NCBI RefSeq assembly: GCF_024701975.1
Contig: NZ_JANLNM010000006.1
Coordinates: 186,001 to 250,000, forward strand
Length of the DNA stretch: 64,000 nucleotides
Direction: 5' to 3'
Source of the DNA: Variovorax sp. ZS18.2.2
Lineage (GTDB): Bacteria > Pseudomonadota > Gammaproteobacteria > Burkholderiales > Burkholderiaceae_C
In this document: in pieces, positions 36,102 to 46,853 of the stretch
How the letters are laid out: each line of letters begins with the position of its first letter
How positions within the stretch are numbered: the first letter of the stretch is position 1
Translations under genes and position numbers: made by a program
The notes under the pieces: model-generated
Database searches by the model: none
What the model saw: the letters and a program-made list of their open reading frames with translations, nothing else
Told to the model about the DNA's origin: nothing

Positions 36102-36866
36102 ATGGCACACATCGCCAGGAAGCGGTTCGGACAGCATTTCCTGTCCGACGGCGGGATCATCGATGCGATCGTGCATGAGATCGCGCCGCAGCCCGGCGAT
36201 GCGATGGTCGAGATCGGCCCGGGGCTCGCGGCGCTGACGCAGCCGCTGGTCGAACGGCTCGGCCGGCTGACCGTCATCGAGCTCGACCGCGACCTGGCCA
36301 AGCGCCTGCGGGAGCATCCGCAGCTGGAGGTCATCGAGTCCGATGTGCTGAAGGTGGACTTCGCCGAGCTCGCGGCCAAGGCTGCGCCGAAGCCGCTGCG
36401 CGTGGTGGGCAACCTGCCCTACAACATCTCGACGCCGATCCTGTTCCACCTGCTGGGCTTTGCCCACCTGATCGCAGACCAGCACTTCATGCTGCAAAAG
36501 GAAGTGATCGACCGCATGGTGGCGAAACCCGCCACCTCGGACTACAGCCGCCTGAGCGTGATGCTGCAGTGGCGCTACGACATGCAGAACGTGCTGTTCG
36601 TGCCGCCCGAGAGTTTCGATCCGCCGCCGCGCGTGGACAGCGCCGTGGTGCGCATGGTGCCGCTGGCGCAGCCGCCGGTGGTCGATGCGGCGCGGCTTGG
36701 CGAGATCGTGCAGGTCGCCTTCAGCCAGCGCCGCAAGATCCTGCGGCACACGCTGGGCAAATGGCTGGAGGAACACGGCTTCGAGGGCGAGTTCGATCCC
36801 CAGCGGCGCGCCGAGGAGATGCCGGTGGCTGAATACGTCGCACTGGCCCAGGCCGTTCCCCCATGA
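36102..36866 (+). CDS. rsmA: 16S rRNA dimethyladenosine transferase RsmA (KsgA)
   Basis: Dimethylates A1518 and A1519 of 16S rRNA during late 30S assembly. The 254-residue product has the Rossmann SAM motif VEIGPGLAALTQPL and an acidic loop VIELDRDLAKRL. The catalytic NLPYNISTPILFHLL is followed by the C-terminal helical domain (QVAFSQRRKILRHTLG). It follows surA with no pdxA in between, unlike the Escherichia coli order, and is closed by a strong terminator. Confidence 0.97.
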   Translation: MAHIARKRFGQHFLSDGGIIDAIVHEIAPQPGDAMVEIGPGLAALTQPLVERLGRLTVIELDRDLAKRLREHPQLEVIESDVLKVDFAELAAKAAPKPLRVVGNLPYNISTPILFHLLGFAHLIADQHFMLQKEVIDRMVAKPATSDYSRLSVMLQWRYDMQNVLFVPPESFDPPPRVDSAVVRMVPLAQPPVVDAARLGEIVQVAFSQRRKILRHTLGKWLEEHGFEGEFDPQRRAEEMPVAEYVALAQAVPP

Positions 36867-36894
36867 AAAAAGCCCGTCGACGACGGGCTTTTTT
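36867..36894 (+). terminator. Intrinsic terminator closing lptD-surA-rsmA
   Basis: An 8-bp core, AGCCCGTC (36871-36878) and GACGGGCT (36882-36889), is extended by A-run and T-run and ends in TTTTTTC. It starts directly at the rsmA stop codon. Confidence 0.9.
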
Positions 36895-36914
36895 CATTCA
36901 GGCGGTTGCTGCAA

Positions 36915-37160
36915 TCAAGCGGCGGCCAGCCAATACCCCGCGTTGAAGGGGCTGCTCATGCGCAGCGCCAGCGGCGACACGTCGACCAGTTTGTCGGTCG
37001 GCATTTTTTCGCCGGCCGGCTCGGTGCTGGCGGCGGCCGTTGCTGCGGCGTTGGGGTTCACTTCGATGCCATCGAGGGTTTCAGCGTTCGGCTGAGCCTC
37101 GTTCGCCCGTTCTGCTTGGCTGGTAGATGCAGAACGGGCTACAGAAAAGAATAGAAGCAC
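36915..37160 (-). CDS. Small hypothetical protein, weak support
   Basis: An 81-residue frame, Ala/Thr/Pro-rich, ending SSPFNAGYWLAAA. It overlaps the 3' end of the barstar gene by 22 bp, and its first residues are simply barstar codons read out of phase, so the true start, if any, is further inside (for example MPTDKLVDV). I recognise no domain. It may be real, because it fills the space between the barstar gene and the rsmA terminator, but no ribosome binding site is convincing. Confidence 0.3.
   Translation of the reverse strand: MLLFFSVARSASTSQAERANEAQPNAETLDGIEVNPNAAATAAASTEPAGEKMPTDKLVDVSPLALRMSSPFNAGYWLAAA
37105..37139. repeat. Inverted repeat at the barstar stop codon
   Basis: A perfect 11-bp inverted repeat, GCCCGTTCTGC (37105-37115) and GCAGAACGGGC (37129-37139), has a 13-nt loop. 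It begins at the barstar stop codon. No T-run follows on the minus strand, so it is more likely a 3'-end stabiliser or a Rho-independent-like relic than a standard terminator. Confidence 0.6.
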
Positions 37161-37618
37161 CGGAAGGGGACCTTGCGGTCGCCCCAGTAATCCGAAGCGT
37201 CCCGGAAGATGTCGAGCAGCTGCTCGCGCGCTTCCTTGTCGAACTTGGCGTTGGCCGGGATCTGTTCGAGCACGATGACAAAACCTGGCTGCGGGCCCGA
37301 TTTATGCAACGGGTCGGTCATGCAGTCGTACAGCGCGTCGAAGTTCTTGCCGAAGTGCGCCGGGAAGGTGAACTGCTGGGCGATCAGGTCGAGCACGTCC
37401 TGCTTGGTCTGGGCATTGCCCAGGTTGGCGTACAGGAAGTGCTGGCCGGCTGCGTTGGCAGCGTCCTGCAGGTCGTTCACGCGGAACGCGCGGATCGATT
37501 GCACGATGTTCGGGCGTACGGCACGAAGGGATAAAGTCATCTCCGCTGGTCTTTCCATAGTCATCATCATTTCTTCGGGGCGCTTCGGGGCGCCGCTCAG
37601 GTCGTTTTCATCGCTCAT
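37139..37618 (-). CDS. Barstar-family ribonuclease inhibitor
   Basis: A 159-residue cytoplasmic protein with a barstar domain at about 60-159. The typical segment HFGKNFDALYDCMTDPLH carries the Asn-Phe-Asp-Ala-Leu pattern, followed by GFVIVLEQIPANAKFD and DIFRDASDYWGDRKVPFRCF. The first 25 residues are a Met-rich, variable leader, so the real start may be one of the internal ATGs. It immediately follows the secreted ribonuclease gene with a 4-bp ATGA overlap, the arrangement expected of an enzyme-immunity pair. Confidence 0.9.
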   Translation of the reverse strand: MSDENDLSGAPKRPEEMMMTMERPAEMTLSLRAVRPNIVQSIRAFRVNDLQDAANAAGQHFLYANLGNAQTKQDVLDLIAQQFTFPAHFGKNFDALYDCMTDPLHKSGPQPGFVIVLEQIPANAKFDKEAREQLLDIFRDASDYWGDRKVPFRCFYSFL

Positions 37619-38028
37619 GGCGCAATCCGTCTGAAACTTGCATAGTGGTCTGCCGTGTACCAGCAGGCCTCGGGCGTCGTGCGCTGTTCGCCACCGCAGA
37701 CGATTCGCTGGGCACCCCGGTTGCGAGAACCCGGTGTCGTCACCGTGTACTCGCGGTAGTGGCCGCGCCGTGCCGGCGGCAGGAGACGCTCGCGATTGCC
37801 AAATACAGTGCCGTCCTTTTCGTACCGGAAGGGGCCACCGTTCAAGATGGCCTGATAGGTTCGCTGGCCCTGGACCGGGAGATCGGTCAGTGCAATCGAT
37901 TCCTCAGCGGACGTTTTTCCTGCGCCGAACCATCCGCGGGCCTCGGCCCCCGTCGTCAACGCCAACAGCATCAGGCTGGTGAGCGCAAACTTTGAGACAG
38001 AGGACGTGATCGAGGCGTAAGCCGCCAT
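37615..38028 (-). CDS. Secreted guanyl-specific ribonuclease (RNase Sa/barnase type)
   Basis: A 137-residue extracellular RNase. A signal peptide (SKFALTSLMLLALTTGAEA) precedes a roughly 100-residue microbial RNase domain with FRYEKDGTVFGNRERLLP. That segment holds the conserved Asn-Arg-Glu with the catalytic Glu and the Leu-Pro. HYREYTVTTPGSRNRGAQRI supplies the substrate-binding Tyr and Arg residues. The C-terminal YTADHYASF supplies the catalytic His. Two cysteines (IVCGGE, EACWYT) suggest a disulfide. It is translationally coupled to the barstar gene. Confidence 0.9.
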   Translation of the reverse strand: MAAYASITSSVSKFALTSLMLLALTTGAEARGWFGAGKTSAEESIALTDLPVQGQRTYQAILNGGPFRYEKDGTVFGNRERLLPPARRGHYREYTVTTPGSRNRGAQRIVCGGEQRTTPEACWYTADHYASFRRIAP

Positions 38029-38135
38029 GGGACACCACAGGAGAAAGGAGCGGGGGGTTTCGAATTGCGCTCAACCTCGGGGTTAACCCGCAAATTCAAG
38101 CCCGCGAGTGTGCACCACGCTGGCGAAAATAGCAA

Positions 38136-38162
38136 GCGACTGCTCAAAGTTTGAGCAGTCGC
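38136..38162 (-). terminator. Hairpin downstream of maeB, probable terminator
   Basis: A perfect 10-bp inverted repeat, GCGACTGCTC (38136-38145) and GAGCAGTCGC (38153-38162), has an AAAGTTT loop. On the minus strand it is followed by TTGCTATTTTC, an imperfect T-tract. It lies 50 bp past the maeB stop and about 110 bp before the ribonuclease gene. Confidence 0.6.
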
Positions 38163-38211
38163 GAGGGGCGAAAGTGGCTCGTTAAGTCAGCGAACACTAT
38201 CGCCGAATGGC

Positions 38212-40560
<2,349 letters not shown>

Positions 40561-40736
40561 GTGCCGTAGCTCCTGGTGGCGCTTCTTCTGGGGGCGCCGA
40601 TTGTAGACCTCGGTTCGTAAAGCCATACGCCGCATGGCCGGTGTGAGGCATGACCAAAAGCACGGGGTGTTGTCAAGGCGATGTGGCAATATGCACGACG
40701 CGGACAAAACCTGAAAAAACCTGTAGAGGAGCAACC

Positions 40737-41792
40737 ATGGCCCTGATGGATTTCATCAAGAAACAGTTCATCGACATCATCCAGTGGACCGAGACCGGCG
40801 ATGGCACGCTGGCCTGGCGCTTCCCGATGGCCGAGATGGAAATCCAGAACGGCGCCTCGCTCACCGTTCGCGAATCGCAGGTGGCCGTCTTCGTCAACGA
40901 AGGCAAGGTGGCCGATGTGTTCGCCCCCGGCATGTACAAGCTCACGACGCAGACGCTGCCCGTGCTCACGTACCTGAAGAACTGGGACAAGCTCTTCGAG
41001 TCTCCCTTCAAGAGCGACGTCTATTTTTTCAGCACGCGCCAGCAGGTCGACCAGAAGTGGGGCACGCCCCAGCCGATCACCATCCGCGACAAGGACTTCG
41101 GCGCCGTGCGCCTGCGGGCCTTCGGCAACTACAGCTTCCGCATCGGCGATGCCAAGCTGTTCCACACCGAGATCTCCGGCACGCGCGACATCTACAGCGT
41201 GGCCGACCTCGACGGCCAGCTGCGCGGCCTGGTGCTGCAGAACATCAGTAATGCCATCGCTTCCAGCGGCGTGCCCTTCCTCGACCTCGCGGCCAACCAG
41301 ATCCAGTTTGCGCAGGCGCTCGCCGCGCAGCTCGTGCCCGAGTTCGAGAAGATCGGCATCAAGCTCGAGAACATCACGGTGCAGAACGTCTCGCTGCCCG
41401 AAGAGCTGCAGAAGATCCTCGACCAGAAGATCGGCATGGGCATGGTCGGCAACGACATGGGCAAGTTCATGCAGTACCAGACGGCGCAGGCGATTCCGAA
41501 GTTCGCCGAGGGCGCGGCCGGTGGCGGTGGCATCGCGGGCGATGCCATGGGCCTGGGCGCCGGCGTGGCGCTCGGCCAGGTGATGGCGCAGAACCTCGCG
41601 CAGGGCCTGAACCCGAACAACGCCAACGCAGCCGCGGCGGCCGCTGCCGCCGCACAGCCGGCGGTTGCGGTGGTGAGCCCCGCCGACGTGATGACCACGC
41701 TCGAAAAGCTCGGTGAGCTCAAGACCAAGGGCATCCTCACCCAGGAAGAGTTCGACGCGAAGAAGGCAGACCTGCTCAAGAAGCTCGTCTGA
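40737..41792 (+). CDS. SPFH-domain protein with C-terminal SHOCT motif
   Basis: A 351-residue protein of the YdjI/virion-core-like SPFH group. It has a short N-terminal segment (MALMDFIKKQFIDIIQW) and an SPFH/band-7 domain at about 20-230 (SLTVRESQVAVFVNEGKVAD, APGMYKLTTQTLPVLTYL). A Gly/Ala-rich linker follows, then a SHOCT oligomerisation helix pair (GELKTKGILTQEEFDAKKAD). The Gly-rich stretch and the lack of a classical transmembrane helix suggest a membrane-associated scaffold. AGAGGAG lies 5-6 nt before the ATG. It is the first gene of a four-gene run with a zinc-ribbon protein, DUF350 and a spermidine-synthase-like enzyme. Confidence 0.88.
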   Translation: MALMDFIKKQFIDIIQWTETGDGTLAWRFPMAEMEIQNGASLTVRESQVAVFVNEGKVADVFAPGMYKLTTQTLPVLTYLKNWDKLFESPFKSDVYFFSTRQQVDQKWGTPQPITIRDKDFGAVRLRAFGNYSFRIGDAKLFHTEISGTRDIYSVADLDGQLRGLVLQNISNAIASSGVPFLDLAANQIQFAQALAAQLVPEFEKIGIKLENITVQNVSLPEELQKILDQKIGMGMVGNDMGKFMQYQTAQAIPKFAEGAAGGGGIAGDAMGLGAGVALGQVMAQNLAQGLNPNNANAAAAAAAAAQPAVAVVSPADVMTTLEKLGELKTKGILTQEEFDAKKADLLKKLV

Positions 41793-41895
41793 GCGCGCGC
41801 TATGTTCCCGATAGCGCCTGACGCCTGGTCGACGGGCGTCAGAAGCCTCTTTGGCTTGAAAAAATCCTGGCCGCCCGAGCCATGGCGCGTGCGTC

Positions 41896-43377
41896 ATGGC
41901 TGAGGAAACCGGCAACCAACGCTACTACCGCGCGCCCTGCCCCGGCTGCGGCGCGCCGGTCGAGTTCCGCTCGGCGCAATCGACGCACGCGGTCTGCCCC
42001 TACTGCCAGAGCACCGTCGTGCGCCAGGGCGAGACGCTCGCGCGCACCGGCAAGATGGCCGAGCTGTTCGACGACTTCAGCCCGCTGCAGCTGTTCGCCA
42101 CCGGCCGCATCCAGGACAAGCCTTTCACGCTGATCGGCCGGCTGCAATACACCTACCCCGGTGGCCGCTGGACCGAATGGATCGCCGCGCTCGACGACGA
42201 GCGCACCGCCATCCTCAGCGAAGACAACGGCGCCTACGTCTTCGCGCTGCCCTTCGACCTGCAGCGCACCGCGCCACCGCCGGTCGACCTGCGCGTGGGC
42301 GCCACCAGCGCTTTTGCCGGACAGAGCTACACCGTCACCTCGAACGAGCAGGTCGCGCTCACCTCGGCGCAGGGCGAGCTGCCGCACCTGCCCGATCTCG
42401 GCCGGCCCTTCGCGATGGTCGAGCTGCGCAACGACAAGGGGCTGGTGCTCAGCATCGACTACGGCACCGCCCAGCCCAGCGCCTACCTCGGCCGCTCGGT
42501 GCAGCTGGACGACCTGAAGCTCACCGGTCTGCGCGACGAATCCGCCAAGGACGAAAAAGGCCGCAGCTTCAACTGCCCCAATTGCGGCTCGCCCGTCTCC
42601 GTCAACCTTGCCGACAGCAAGAGCATCACCTGCGGCAATTGCCACAGCATCATCGACCTGTCGCAGGGCATCGGCGGCGAGCTCAAGCACGCGACACAAG
42701 ACGAGCCGGTGCGCCCGCTCATCGCCCTCGGCACCATGGGCCAGCTGCAGGGCGCGCAGTGGCAGGTGGTCGGCTTCCAGCACCGCATGGGCGTGGAGCC
42801 CGGCGACGACGAGCATTTCGGCTGGGACGAGTACCTGCTCTACAACCAGAAGCGCGGCTTCAGCTTCCTGGTCGATGCCGAGGATGGCTGGAGCATGGTC
42901 AAGCCGACCACCGGCGCGCCGGTGATGGCCGAGAACGGCAGCACCGCCACCTACCTCAGCAAAAGCTACCAGCAGCAGTACGCCTACAACGCCGAGACCA
43001 CCTACGTGGCGGGCGAGTTCTACTGGCAGGTCGAGCGCGGGCAAAAAACCTTCAACCGCGACTTCGCCAGCGGCCCCGCGCTGCTGTCGATGGAGCGCTC
43101 GGCAAACGAGCTGACCTGGTCGTCGGGCATCAAGCTGGACAGCGGCGTGGTCGCGACCGCCTTCAAGCTCGATGCCAAGAAGGACATGTTCAAGCGCGGC
43201 GACGCGCTGCCCGTGAGCGCCGCCTCGGGCATGGGCTGCGGCACGATCATCATCATCATCGTGGTGATCATCATCCTGCTGATCATCCTGAGCACCTGCA
43301 GCGGCAGATCGTCGAGCGGCTACCGCAGTTCGGGCGGCTCGTACGGGGGCTATTCGAGCGGTGGCGGCCACAAATGA
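41896..43377 (+). CDS. Double zinc-ribbon DUF4178-type membrane protein
   Basis: A 493-residue protein with two treble-clef-like zinc ribbons: CPGCGAPVEFRSAQSTHAVC followed by PYC at residues about 15-38, and CPNCGSPVSV with CGNC near residues 220-250. After each ribbon comes a beta-rich DUF4178-like domain (LIGRLQYTYPGGRWTEWIAA and VVGFQHRMGVEPGDDEHFGW). A near-pure Ile/Val transmembrane helix lies at about 450-470 (CGTIIIIIVVIIILLIILST), followed by a Gly/Ser/Tyr tail. I infer a tail-anchored cytoplasmic protein. No catalytic residues are recognised. Confidence 0.85.
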   Translation: MAEETGNQRYYRAPCPGCGAPVEFRSAQSTHAVCPYCQSTVVRQGETLARTGKMAELFDDFSPLQLFATGRIQDKPFTLIGRLQYTYPGGRWTEWIAALDDERTAILSEDNGAYVFALPFDLQRTAPPPVDLRVGATSAFAGQSYTVTSNEQVALTSAQGELPHLPDLGRPFAMVELRNDKGLVLSIDYGTAQPSAYLGRSVQLDDLKLTGLRDESAKDEKGRSFNCPNCGSPVSVNLADSKSITCGNCHSIIDLSQGIGGELKHATQDEPVRPLIALGTMGQLQGAQWQVVGFQHRMGVEPGDDEHFGWDEYLLYNQKRGFSFLVDAEDGWSMVKPTTGAPVMAENGSTATYLSKSYQQQYAYNAETTYVAGEFYWQVERGQKTFNRDFASGPALLSMERSANELTWSSGIKLDSGVVATAFKLDAKKDMFKRGDALPVSAASGMGCGTIIIIIVVIIILLIILSTCSGRSSSGYRSSGGSYGGYSSGGGHK

Positions 43378-43425
43378 CGAAGATGTCGCTCGCCTCACTT
43401 CTTACTACTACGACTGGAGGTCCCC

Positions 43426-43644
43426 ATGGGATTTGAATGGCTGAAACCGGGCGTGGTCCTCGGATCGCTCGTGTACGCGCTCATCGGCGTGGTGATCTTC
43501 TGGCTGTGCTTCCTCATCATCGACAAGATCACGCCCTATGACCTGTGGGGCGAGATCGTCGAGAAGCAGAACGTGGCGCTGGGCCTGGTCGTGGCCGCCA
43601 TGAGCCTCGGCATCTGCATCATCGTCGCCGCAGCAATCCATTGA
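43426..43644 (+). CDS. DUF350 (YjfL-like) membrane protein
   Basis: A 72-residue protein with two transmembrane helices (VVLGSLVYALIGVVIFWLCF and VALGLVVAAMSLGICIIVAA) separated by a charged loop DKITPYDLWGEIVEKQN. This is the DUF350 half-unit. A clear GGAGG is 5 nt before the ATG at 43426. DUF350 genes sit in stress-related clusters together with PspA-like or SPFH proteins and polyamine enzymes, which is the setting here. The function is unknown; it could form a small channel by oligomerising. Confidence 0.9.
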   Translation: MGFEWLKPGVVLGSLVYALIGVVIFWLCFLIIDKITPYDLWGEIVEKQNVALGLVVAAMSLGICIIVAAAIH

Positions 43645-43658
43645 ACGAGGAGGCGGCC

Positions 43659-45200
43659 GTGTCCGCGCGCCCAGCCGATGCGCGCGGGCCGCAGCCCGTC
43701 GAGATCGCCCTGCTCGCCAGCGTGTTCGTGGTCGCGGCCTGCGGGCTGGTCTACGAACTGAGCGCGGCGGCGCTGAGCTCTTACCTGCTCGGCGATTCGG
43801 TGCTGCAGTTCAGCACCATCATCGGCACCTACCTGTTCGCGATGGGCGTGGGCTCGTGGCTCTCGCGCTATTTCGACCGCCAGCTGCCGGCGCACTTTCT
43901 TCGCATCGAACTGCTCGTGGCGCTGATCGGCGGCGCGCTGCCGGCGATCCTGTTCCTGGCCAATGCCTACGTGCCGGGCGCGTTCCGCCTGCTGCTCTAC
44001 GGCCTCGTGATGGTCGTCGGCACGCTGGTGGGGCTCGAGATTCCGCTGGTCATGCGCATCCTCAAGCGCAACATCGTGCTCAAGGACCTGGTGTCGCAGG
44101 TGCTGACCTTCGATTACCTCGGCGCGCTCGCGGTGTCGGTGGCGTTTCCGCTGATCCTCGTGCCGCAGCTCGGCATGATCCGCACCGGCTTGCTGTTCGG
44201 CTTCATGAACGCGGCGGTCGCGGTGTGGGCGCTGTGGCTCTTTCGCCATGAGCTGCGGCGCATCGGCGCGCACGCGATGGCGTGTTTCCTGGCGCTGGCC
44301 GCGCTGCTCGCCGCCTTCGTCTGGGCCGACCACATCACCACGCTGGCCGAAGACAAGTTCTATCAGGACCGCATCGTCTTCAGCGCCACCTCGCCCTACC
44401 AGCGCATCGTGGTCACGCGCGGGCAGCTTGGGCATCGGCTGTTCCTGAACGGCAACCTGCAGTTCGCCGAGCGCGACGAGTACCGCTACCACGAGGCGCT
44501 CGTGCATCCGGTGATGGCCGCGCAGGGCGCGCCCAAGAAGGTGGCGGTGCTCGGCGGCGGCGACGGCATGGCGGTGCGCGAGATTCTCAAGTACCCCTCC
44601 GTCGAATCGGTCACGCTGGTGGAGCTCGATCCGAACATGACGAAGCTCTTCACCGAGCACGAAACGCTGGCGGCGCTCAACGGCCATTCGCTGTCGTCGC
44701 CCAAGGTGAAGATCGTCAACACCGACGCCTTCCAGTGGCTGCAGCAGCCGGGCGACATGTTCGACGTGATCGTGGTCGACTTTCCCGATCCGACCAACTT
44801 CGCGATCGGCAAGCTCTACACCAACAGTTTCTATTCGCTGCTCGAAAAGCGCCTGTCGGCCAGCGGCTATGCCGTGGTCCAGACGACCTCGCCGCTGGTG
44901 GCGCGCAAGAGCTACTGGACCGTGGCGACGACCATCGAGTCGGTGGGCCTGCGCGCGACGCCCTACCACGCGCATGTGCCGAGCTTCGGCGAATGGGGCT
45001 ACATCATCGCGAGCCGCCGGCCCTATCGGATGCCCGACGCGCTGCCTGCGGGGCTGCGCTTCCTCTCGCCTTCGACGCTGCCCCTGATGTTCGACTTTCC
45101 GCTCGACATGGCGCGCGTGCCGGCCGAGGTGAACCGCCTGTCGAACCAGACTCTTGTCACCACCTATGAACAGGAATGGGGCAAGGTCGTGGCGCACTAG
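43659..45200 (+). CDS. Membrane-embedded spermidine-synthase-like protein
   Basis: A 513-residue protein with about seven transmembrane helices in residues 15-240 (EIALLASVFVVAACGLVYEL first). A cytoplasmic aminopropyltransferase domain follows at about 250-500: RDEYRYHEALVHP, the decarboxylated-SAM site VAVLGGGDGMAVREIL, ELDPNMTKLF, and catalytic VIVVDFPDPTNFAIGKLYT. GTG start at 43659 has GAGGAGG 6 nt upstream; a TTG overlapping the DUF350 stop is less likely. It probably makes or modifies a polyamine at the membrane. The acceptor is unknown. Confidence 0.88.
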   Translation: MSARPADARGPQPVEIALLASVFVVAACGLVYELSAAALSSYLLGDSVLQFSTIIGTYLFAMGVGSWLSRYFDRQLPAHFLRIELLVALIGGALPAILFLANAYVPGAFRLLLYGLVMVVGTLVGLEIPLVMRILKRNIVLKDLVSQVLTFDYLGALAVSVAFPLILVPQLGMIRTGLLFGFMNAAVAVWALWLFRHELRRIGAHAMACFLALAALLAAFVWADHITTLAEDKFYQDRIVFSATSPYQRIVVTRGQLGHRLFLNGNLQFAERDEYRYHEALVHPVMAAQGAPKKVAVLGGGDGMAVREILKYPSVESVTLVELDPNMTKLFTEHETLAALNGHSLSSPKVKIVNTDAFQWLQQPGDMFDVIVVDFPDPTNFAIGKLYTNSFYSLLEKRLSASGYAVVQTTSPLVARKSYWTVATTIESVGLRATPYHAHVPSFGEWGYIIASRRPYRMPDALPAGLRFLSPSTLPLMFDFPLDMARVPAEVNRLSNQTLVTTYEQEWGKVVAH

Positions 45201-45209
45201 CTTCGACAC

Positions 45210-46853
45210 ATGCAACGGCGCGACTTCCTCGGCGTGGCAGGTGCGGCGGGCGCCTTGGCGCTGGCCGGCTGCGAGGTGCCACCGCCCATCGAAGGCGGCT
45301 TCACCGGCATCGATGTCGCACGCGGCCATGCGATGCGCGACGGCGCGCTCAAGAGCCAGGCGCCCGCGACCGTGAAGCGCACGCGCGTGGTGATCGCCGG
45401 TGGCGGTGTCGCCGGTCTTGCTGCCGCGCGTGCCTTGCGGCTCGCAGGCATCGAAGACTTCACCCTGCTCGAACTCGAAGACAGTGCTGGCGGCAATGCG
45501 CGCGGCGGCATGGTCAACGGCATCGCCTGCCCGCTCGGCGCGCACTACCTGCCGGTGCCCGGTGACGATGCGCGCGAGGTGCAGGACCTGCTCGAGGAAC
45601 TGGGCCTGCGCCAGCGCGTCGCGGGCCGCTGGGAATACGACGAGCGCACCCTTTGCCACAGCCCACAGGAGCGCCTCTTCTTCCGCGGCGAGTGGCAGGA
45701 CGGCCTGCTCCCCATGCACGGCGTGGCCGTCGACACGCTGGCGCAGTACCGCAAGTTCGCGCAGCGCATCGACGCGCTGCAGCACGCGGCGCACTTCGCC
45801 ATTCCGACGCTCAAGGTGGCAGTCACGCCTGAACTGCTGGCGCTCGATGCCATCGCCTTTTCACGCTGGCTCGACAGCGAAGGCTTCAGCGACGTGCAGC
45901 TGCGCTGGTACCTCGACTACTGCTGTCGCGACGACTACGGCGCCGGCATCGAGCAGGTGTCGGCCTGGGCCGGCATCCACTACTTCGCGAGCCGGCACGG
46001 CTTCCATGCGCCCGGCGACCCGAGCGGCAGCGCCAACGACGCGAACCCCGAGCCAAACCTTGAGAACAGTGGCGTGCTCACCTGGCCCGAAGGCAACGGC
46101 TGGCTCACGAAGCAACTGGCCGCGCCGCTTGGCGAGCGCCTGCGCACGGGGCAGGTCGTCACGCGCATCGCCGAGTTGCGCGGCGGGGTCGAAGTCGATG
46201 CCTGGGATGCCGCATCGAAATCGCTGGTGCGCTGGCAGGCCGAGCGCTGCATCGTCGCGCTGCCGGTGTTCATCGCCGCGCGCGTGGTCGAGAACGCGCC
46301 CGAGGTGCTGAAGCACGCCGCCGCGCATGTGCGCTACGCGCCGTGGCTGGTGGCGAACGTGCACCTGCGCGGCCCGCTGGCCGACCGCGTGGGCGCCGCG
46401 CCGAGCTGGGACAACGTGATCTACGGGACGCGCGGCCTCGGCTACGTCGATGCGCGCCACCAGACGCTGGACCCCACGCCGCGCGGCACCGTGCTGAGCT
46501 GGTACCGGCCGCTGGGGCCGAGCAGCTACGACACCGCCGACGGTCGCAAGCTGCTGCTGGAGCGCCCCTGGACCGGCTGGCGCGACGACCTGCTCGCCGA
46601 GCTGTCGGTGCCGCATCCGGAACTGCCCTCGCTTGCCACGCGCATCGAGATCACGCGCTACGGCCACGCCATGTCGATTCCCCGGCCCGGGCTGCTGGCG
46701 GAGATCGGCTCGCAGCGCACGGCACCGGACGATGCGCACCGCGGCAGCGTCATCGCGGGGCGCCTGTCGTTTGCGCATGCCGACTGGTCGGGCTACTCGA
46801 TCTTCGAGGAAGCATTCACGCGCGGCCACGTCGCGGGGGCGAGCCTCGCATGA
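45210..46853 (+). CDS. Tat-signal/lipobox flavin-dependent oxidoreductase
   Basis: A 547-residue FAD-binding protein. The N-terminus MQRRDFLGVAGAAGALALAG has a twin-arginine motif (RRDFLG) followed by a lipobox LAGC near residue 22, so a Tat-exported lipoprotein is predicted. The Rossmann dinucleotide motif VVIAGGGVAGLAAARAL is near residues 55-71, followed by acidic LLELEDSAGGNARGG. This is the amine-oxidase/protoporphyrinogen-oxidase-like FAD/NAD(P) fold. The substrate is unknown. It ends with a 4-bp overlap onto the next gene and heads a four-gene operon, 9 bp after the spermidine-synthase-like gene. Confidence 0.85.
   Translation: MQRRDFLGVAGAAGALALAGCEVPPPIEGGFTGIDVARGHAMRDGALKSQAPATVKRTRVVIAGGGVAGLAAARALRLAGIEDFTLLELEDSAGGNARGGMVNGIACPLGAHYLPVPGDDAREVQDLLEELGLRQRVAGRWEYDERTLCHSPQERLFFRGEWQDGLLPMHGVAVDTLAQYRKFAQRIDALQHAAHFAIPTLKVAVTPELLALDAIAFSRWLDSEGFSDVQLRWYLDYCCRDDYGAGIEQVSAWAGIHYFASRHGFHAPGDPSGSANDANPEPNLENSGVLTWPEGNGWLTKQLAAPLGERLRTGQVVTRIAELRGGVEVDAWDAASKSLVRWQAERCIVALPVFIAARVVENAPEVLKHAAAHVRYAPWLVANVHLRGPLADRVGAAPSWDNVIYGTRGLGYVDARHQTLDPTPRGTVLSWYRPLGPSSYDTADGRKLLLERPWTGWRDDLLAELSVPHPELPSLATRIEITRYGHAMSIPRPGLLAEIGSQRTAPDDAHRGSVIAGRLSFAHADWSGYSIFEEAFTRGHVAGASLA

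Noticed and set aside
41819..41843. Hairpin CTGACGCC/GGCGTCAG between the SPFH and zinc-ribbon genes as a terminator
   Set aside because: Loop of 9 nt and no T-run; could at most attenuate. Not listed as a terminator.
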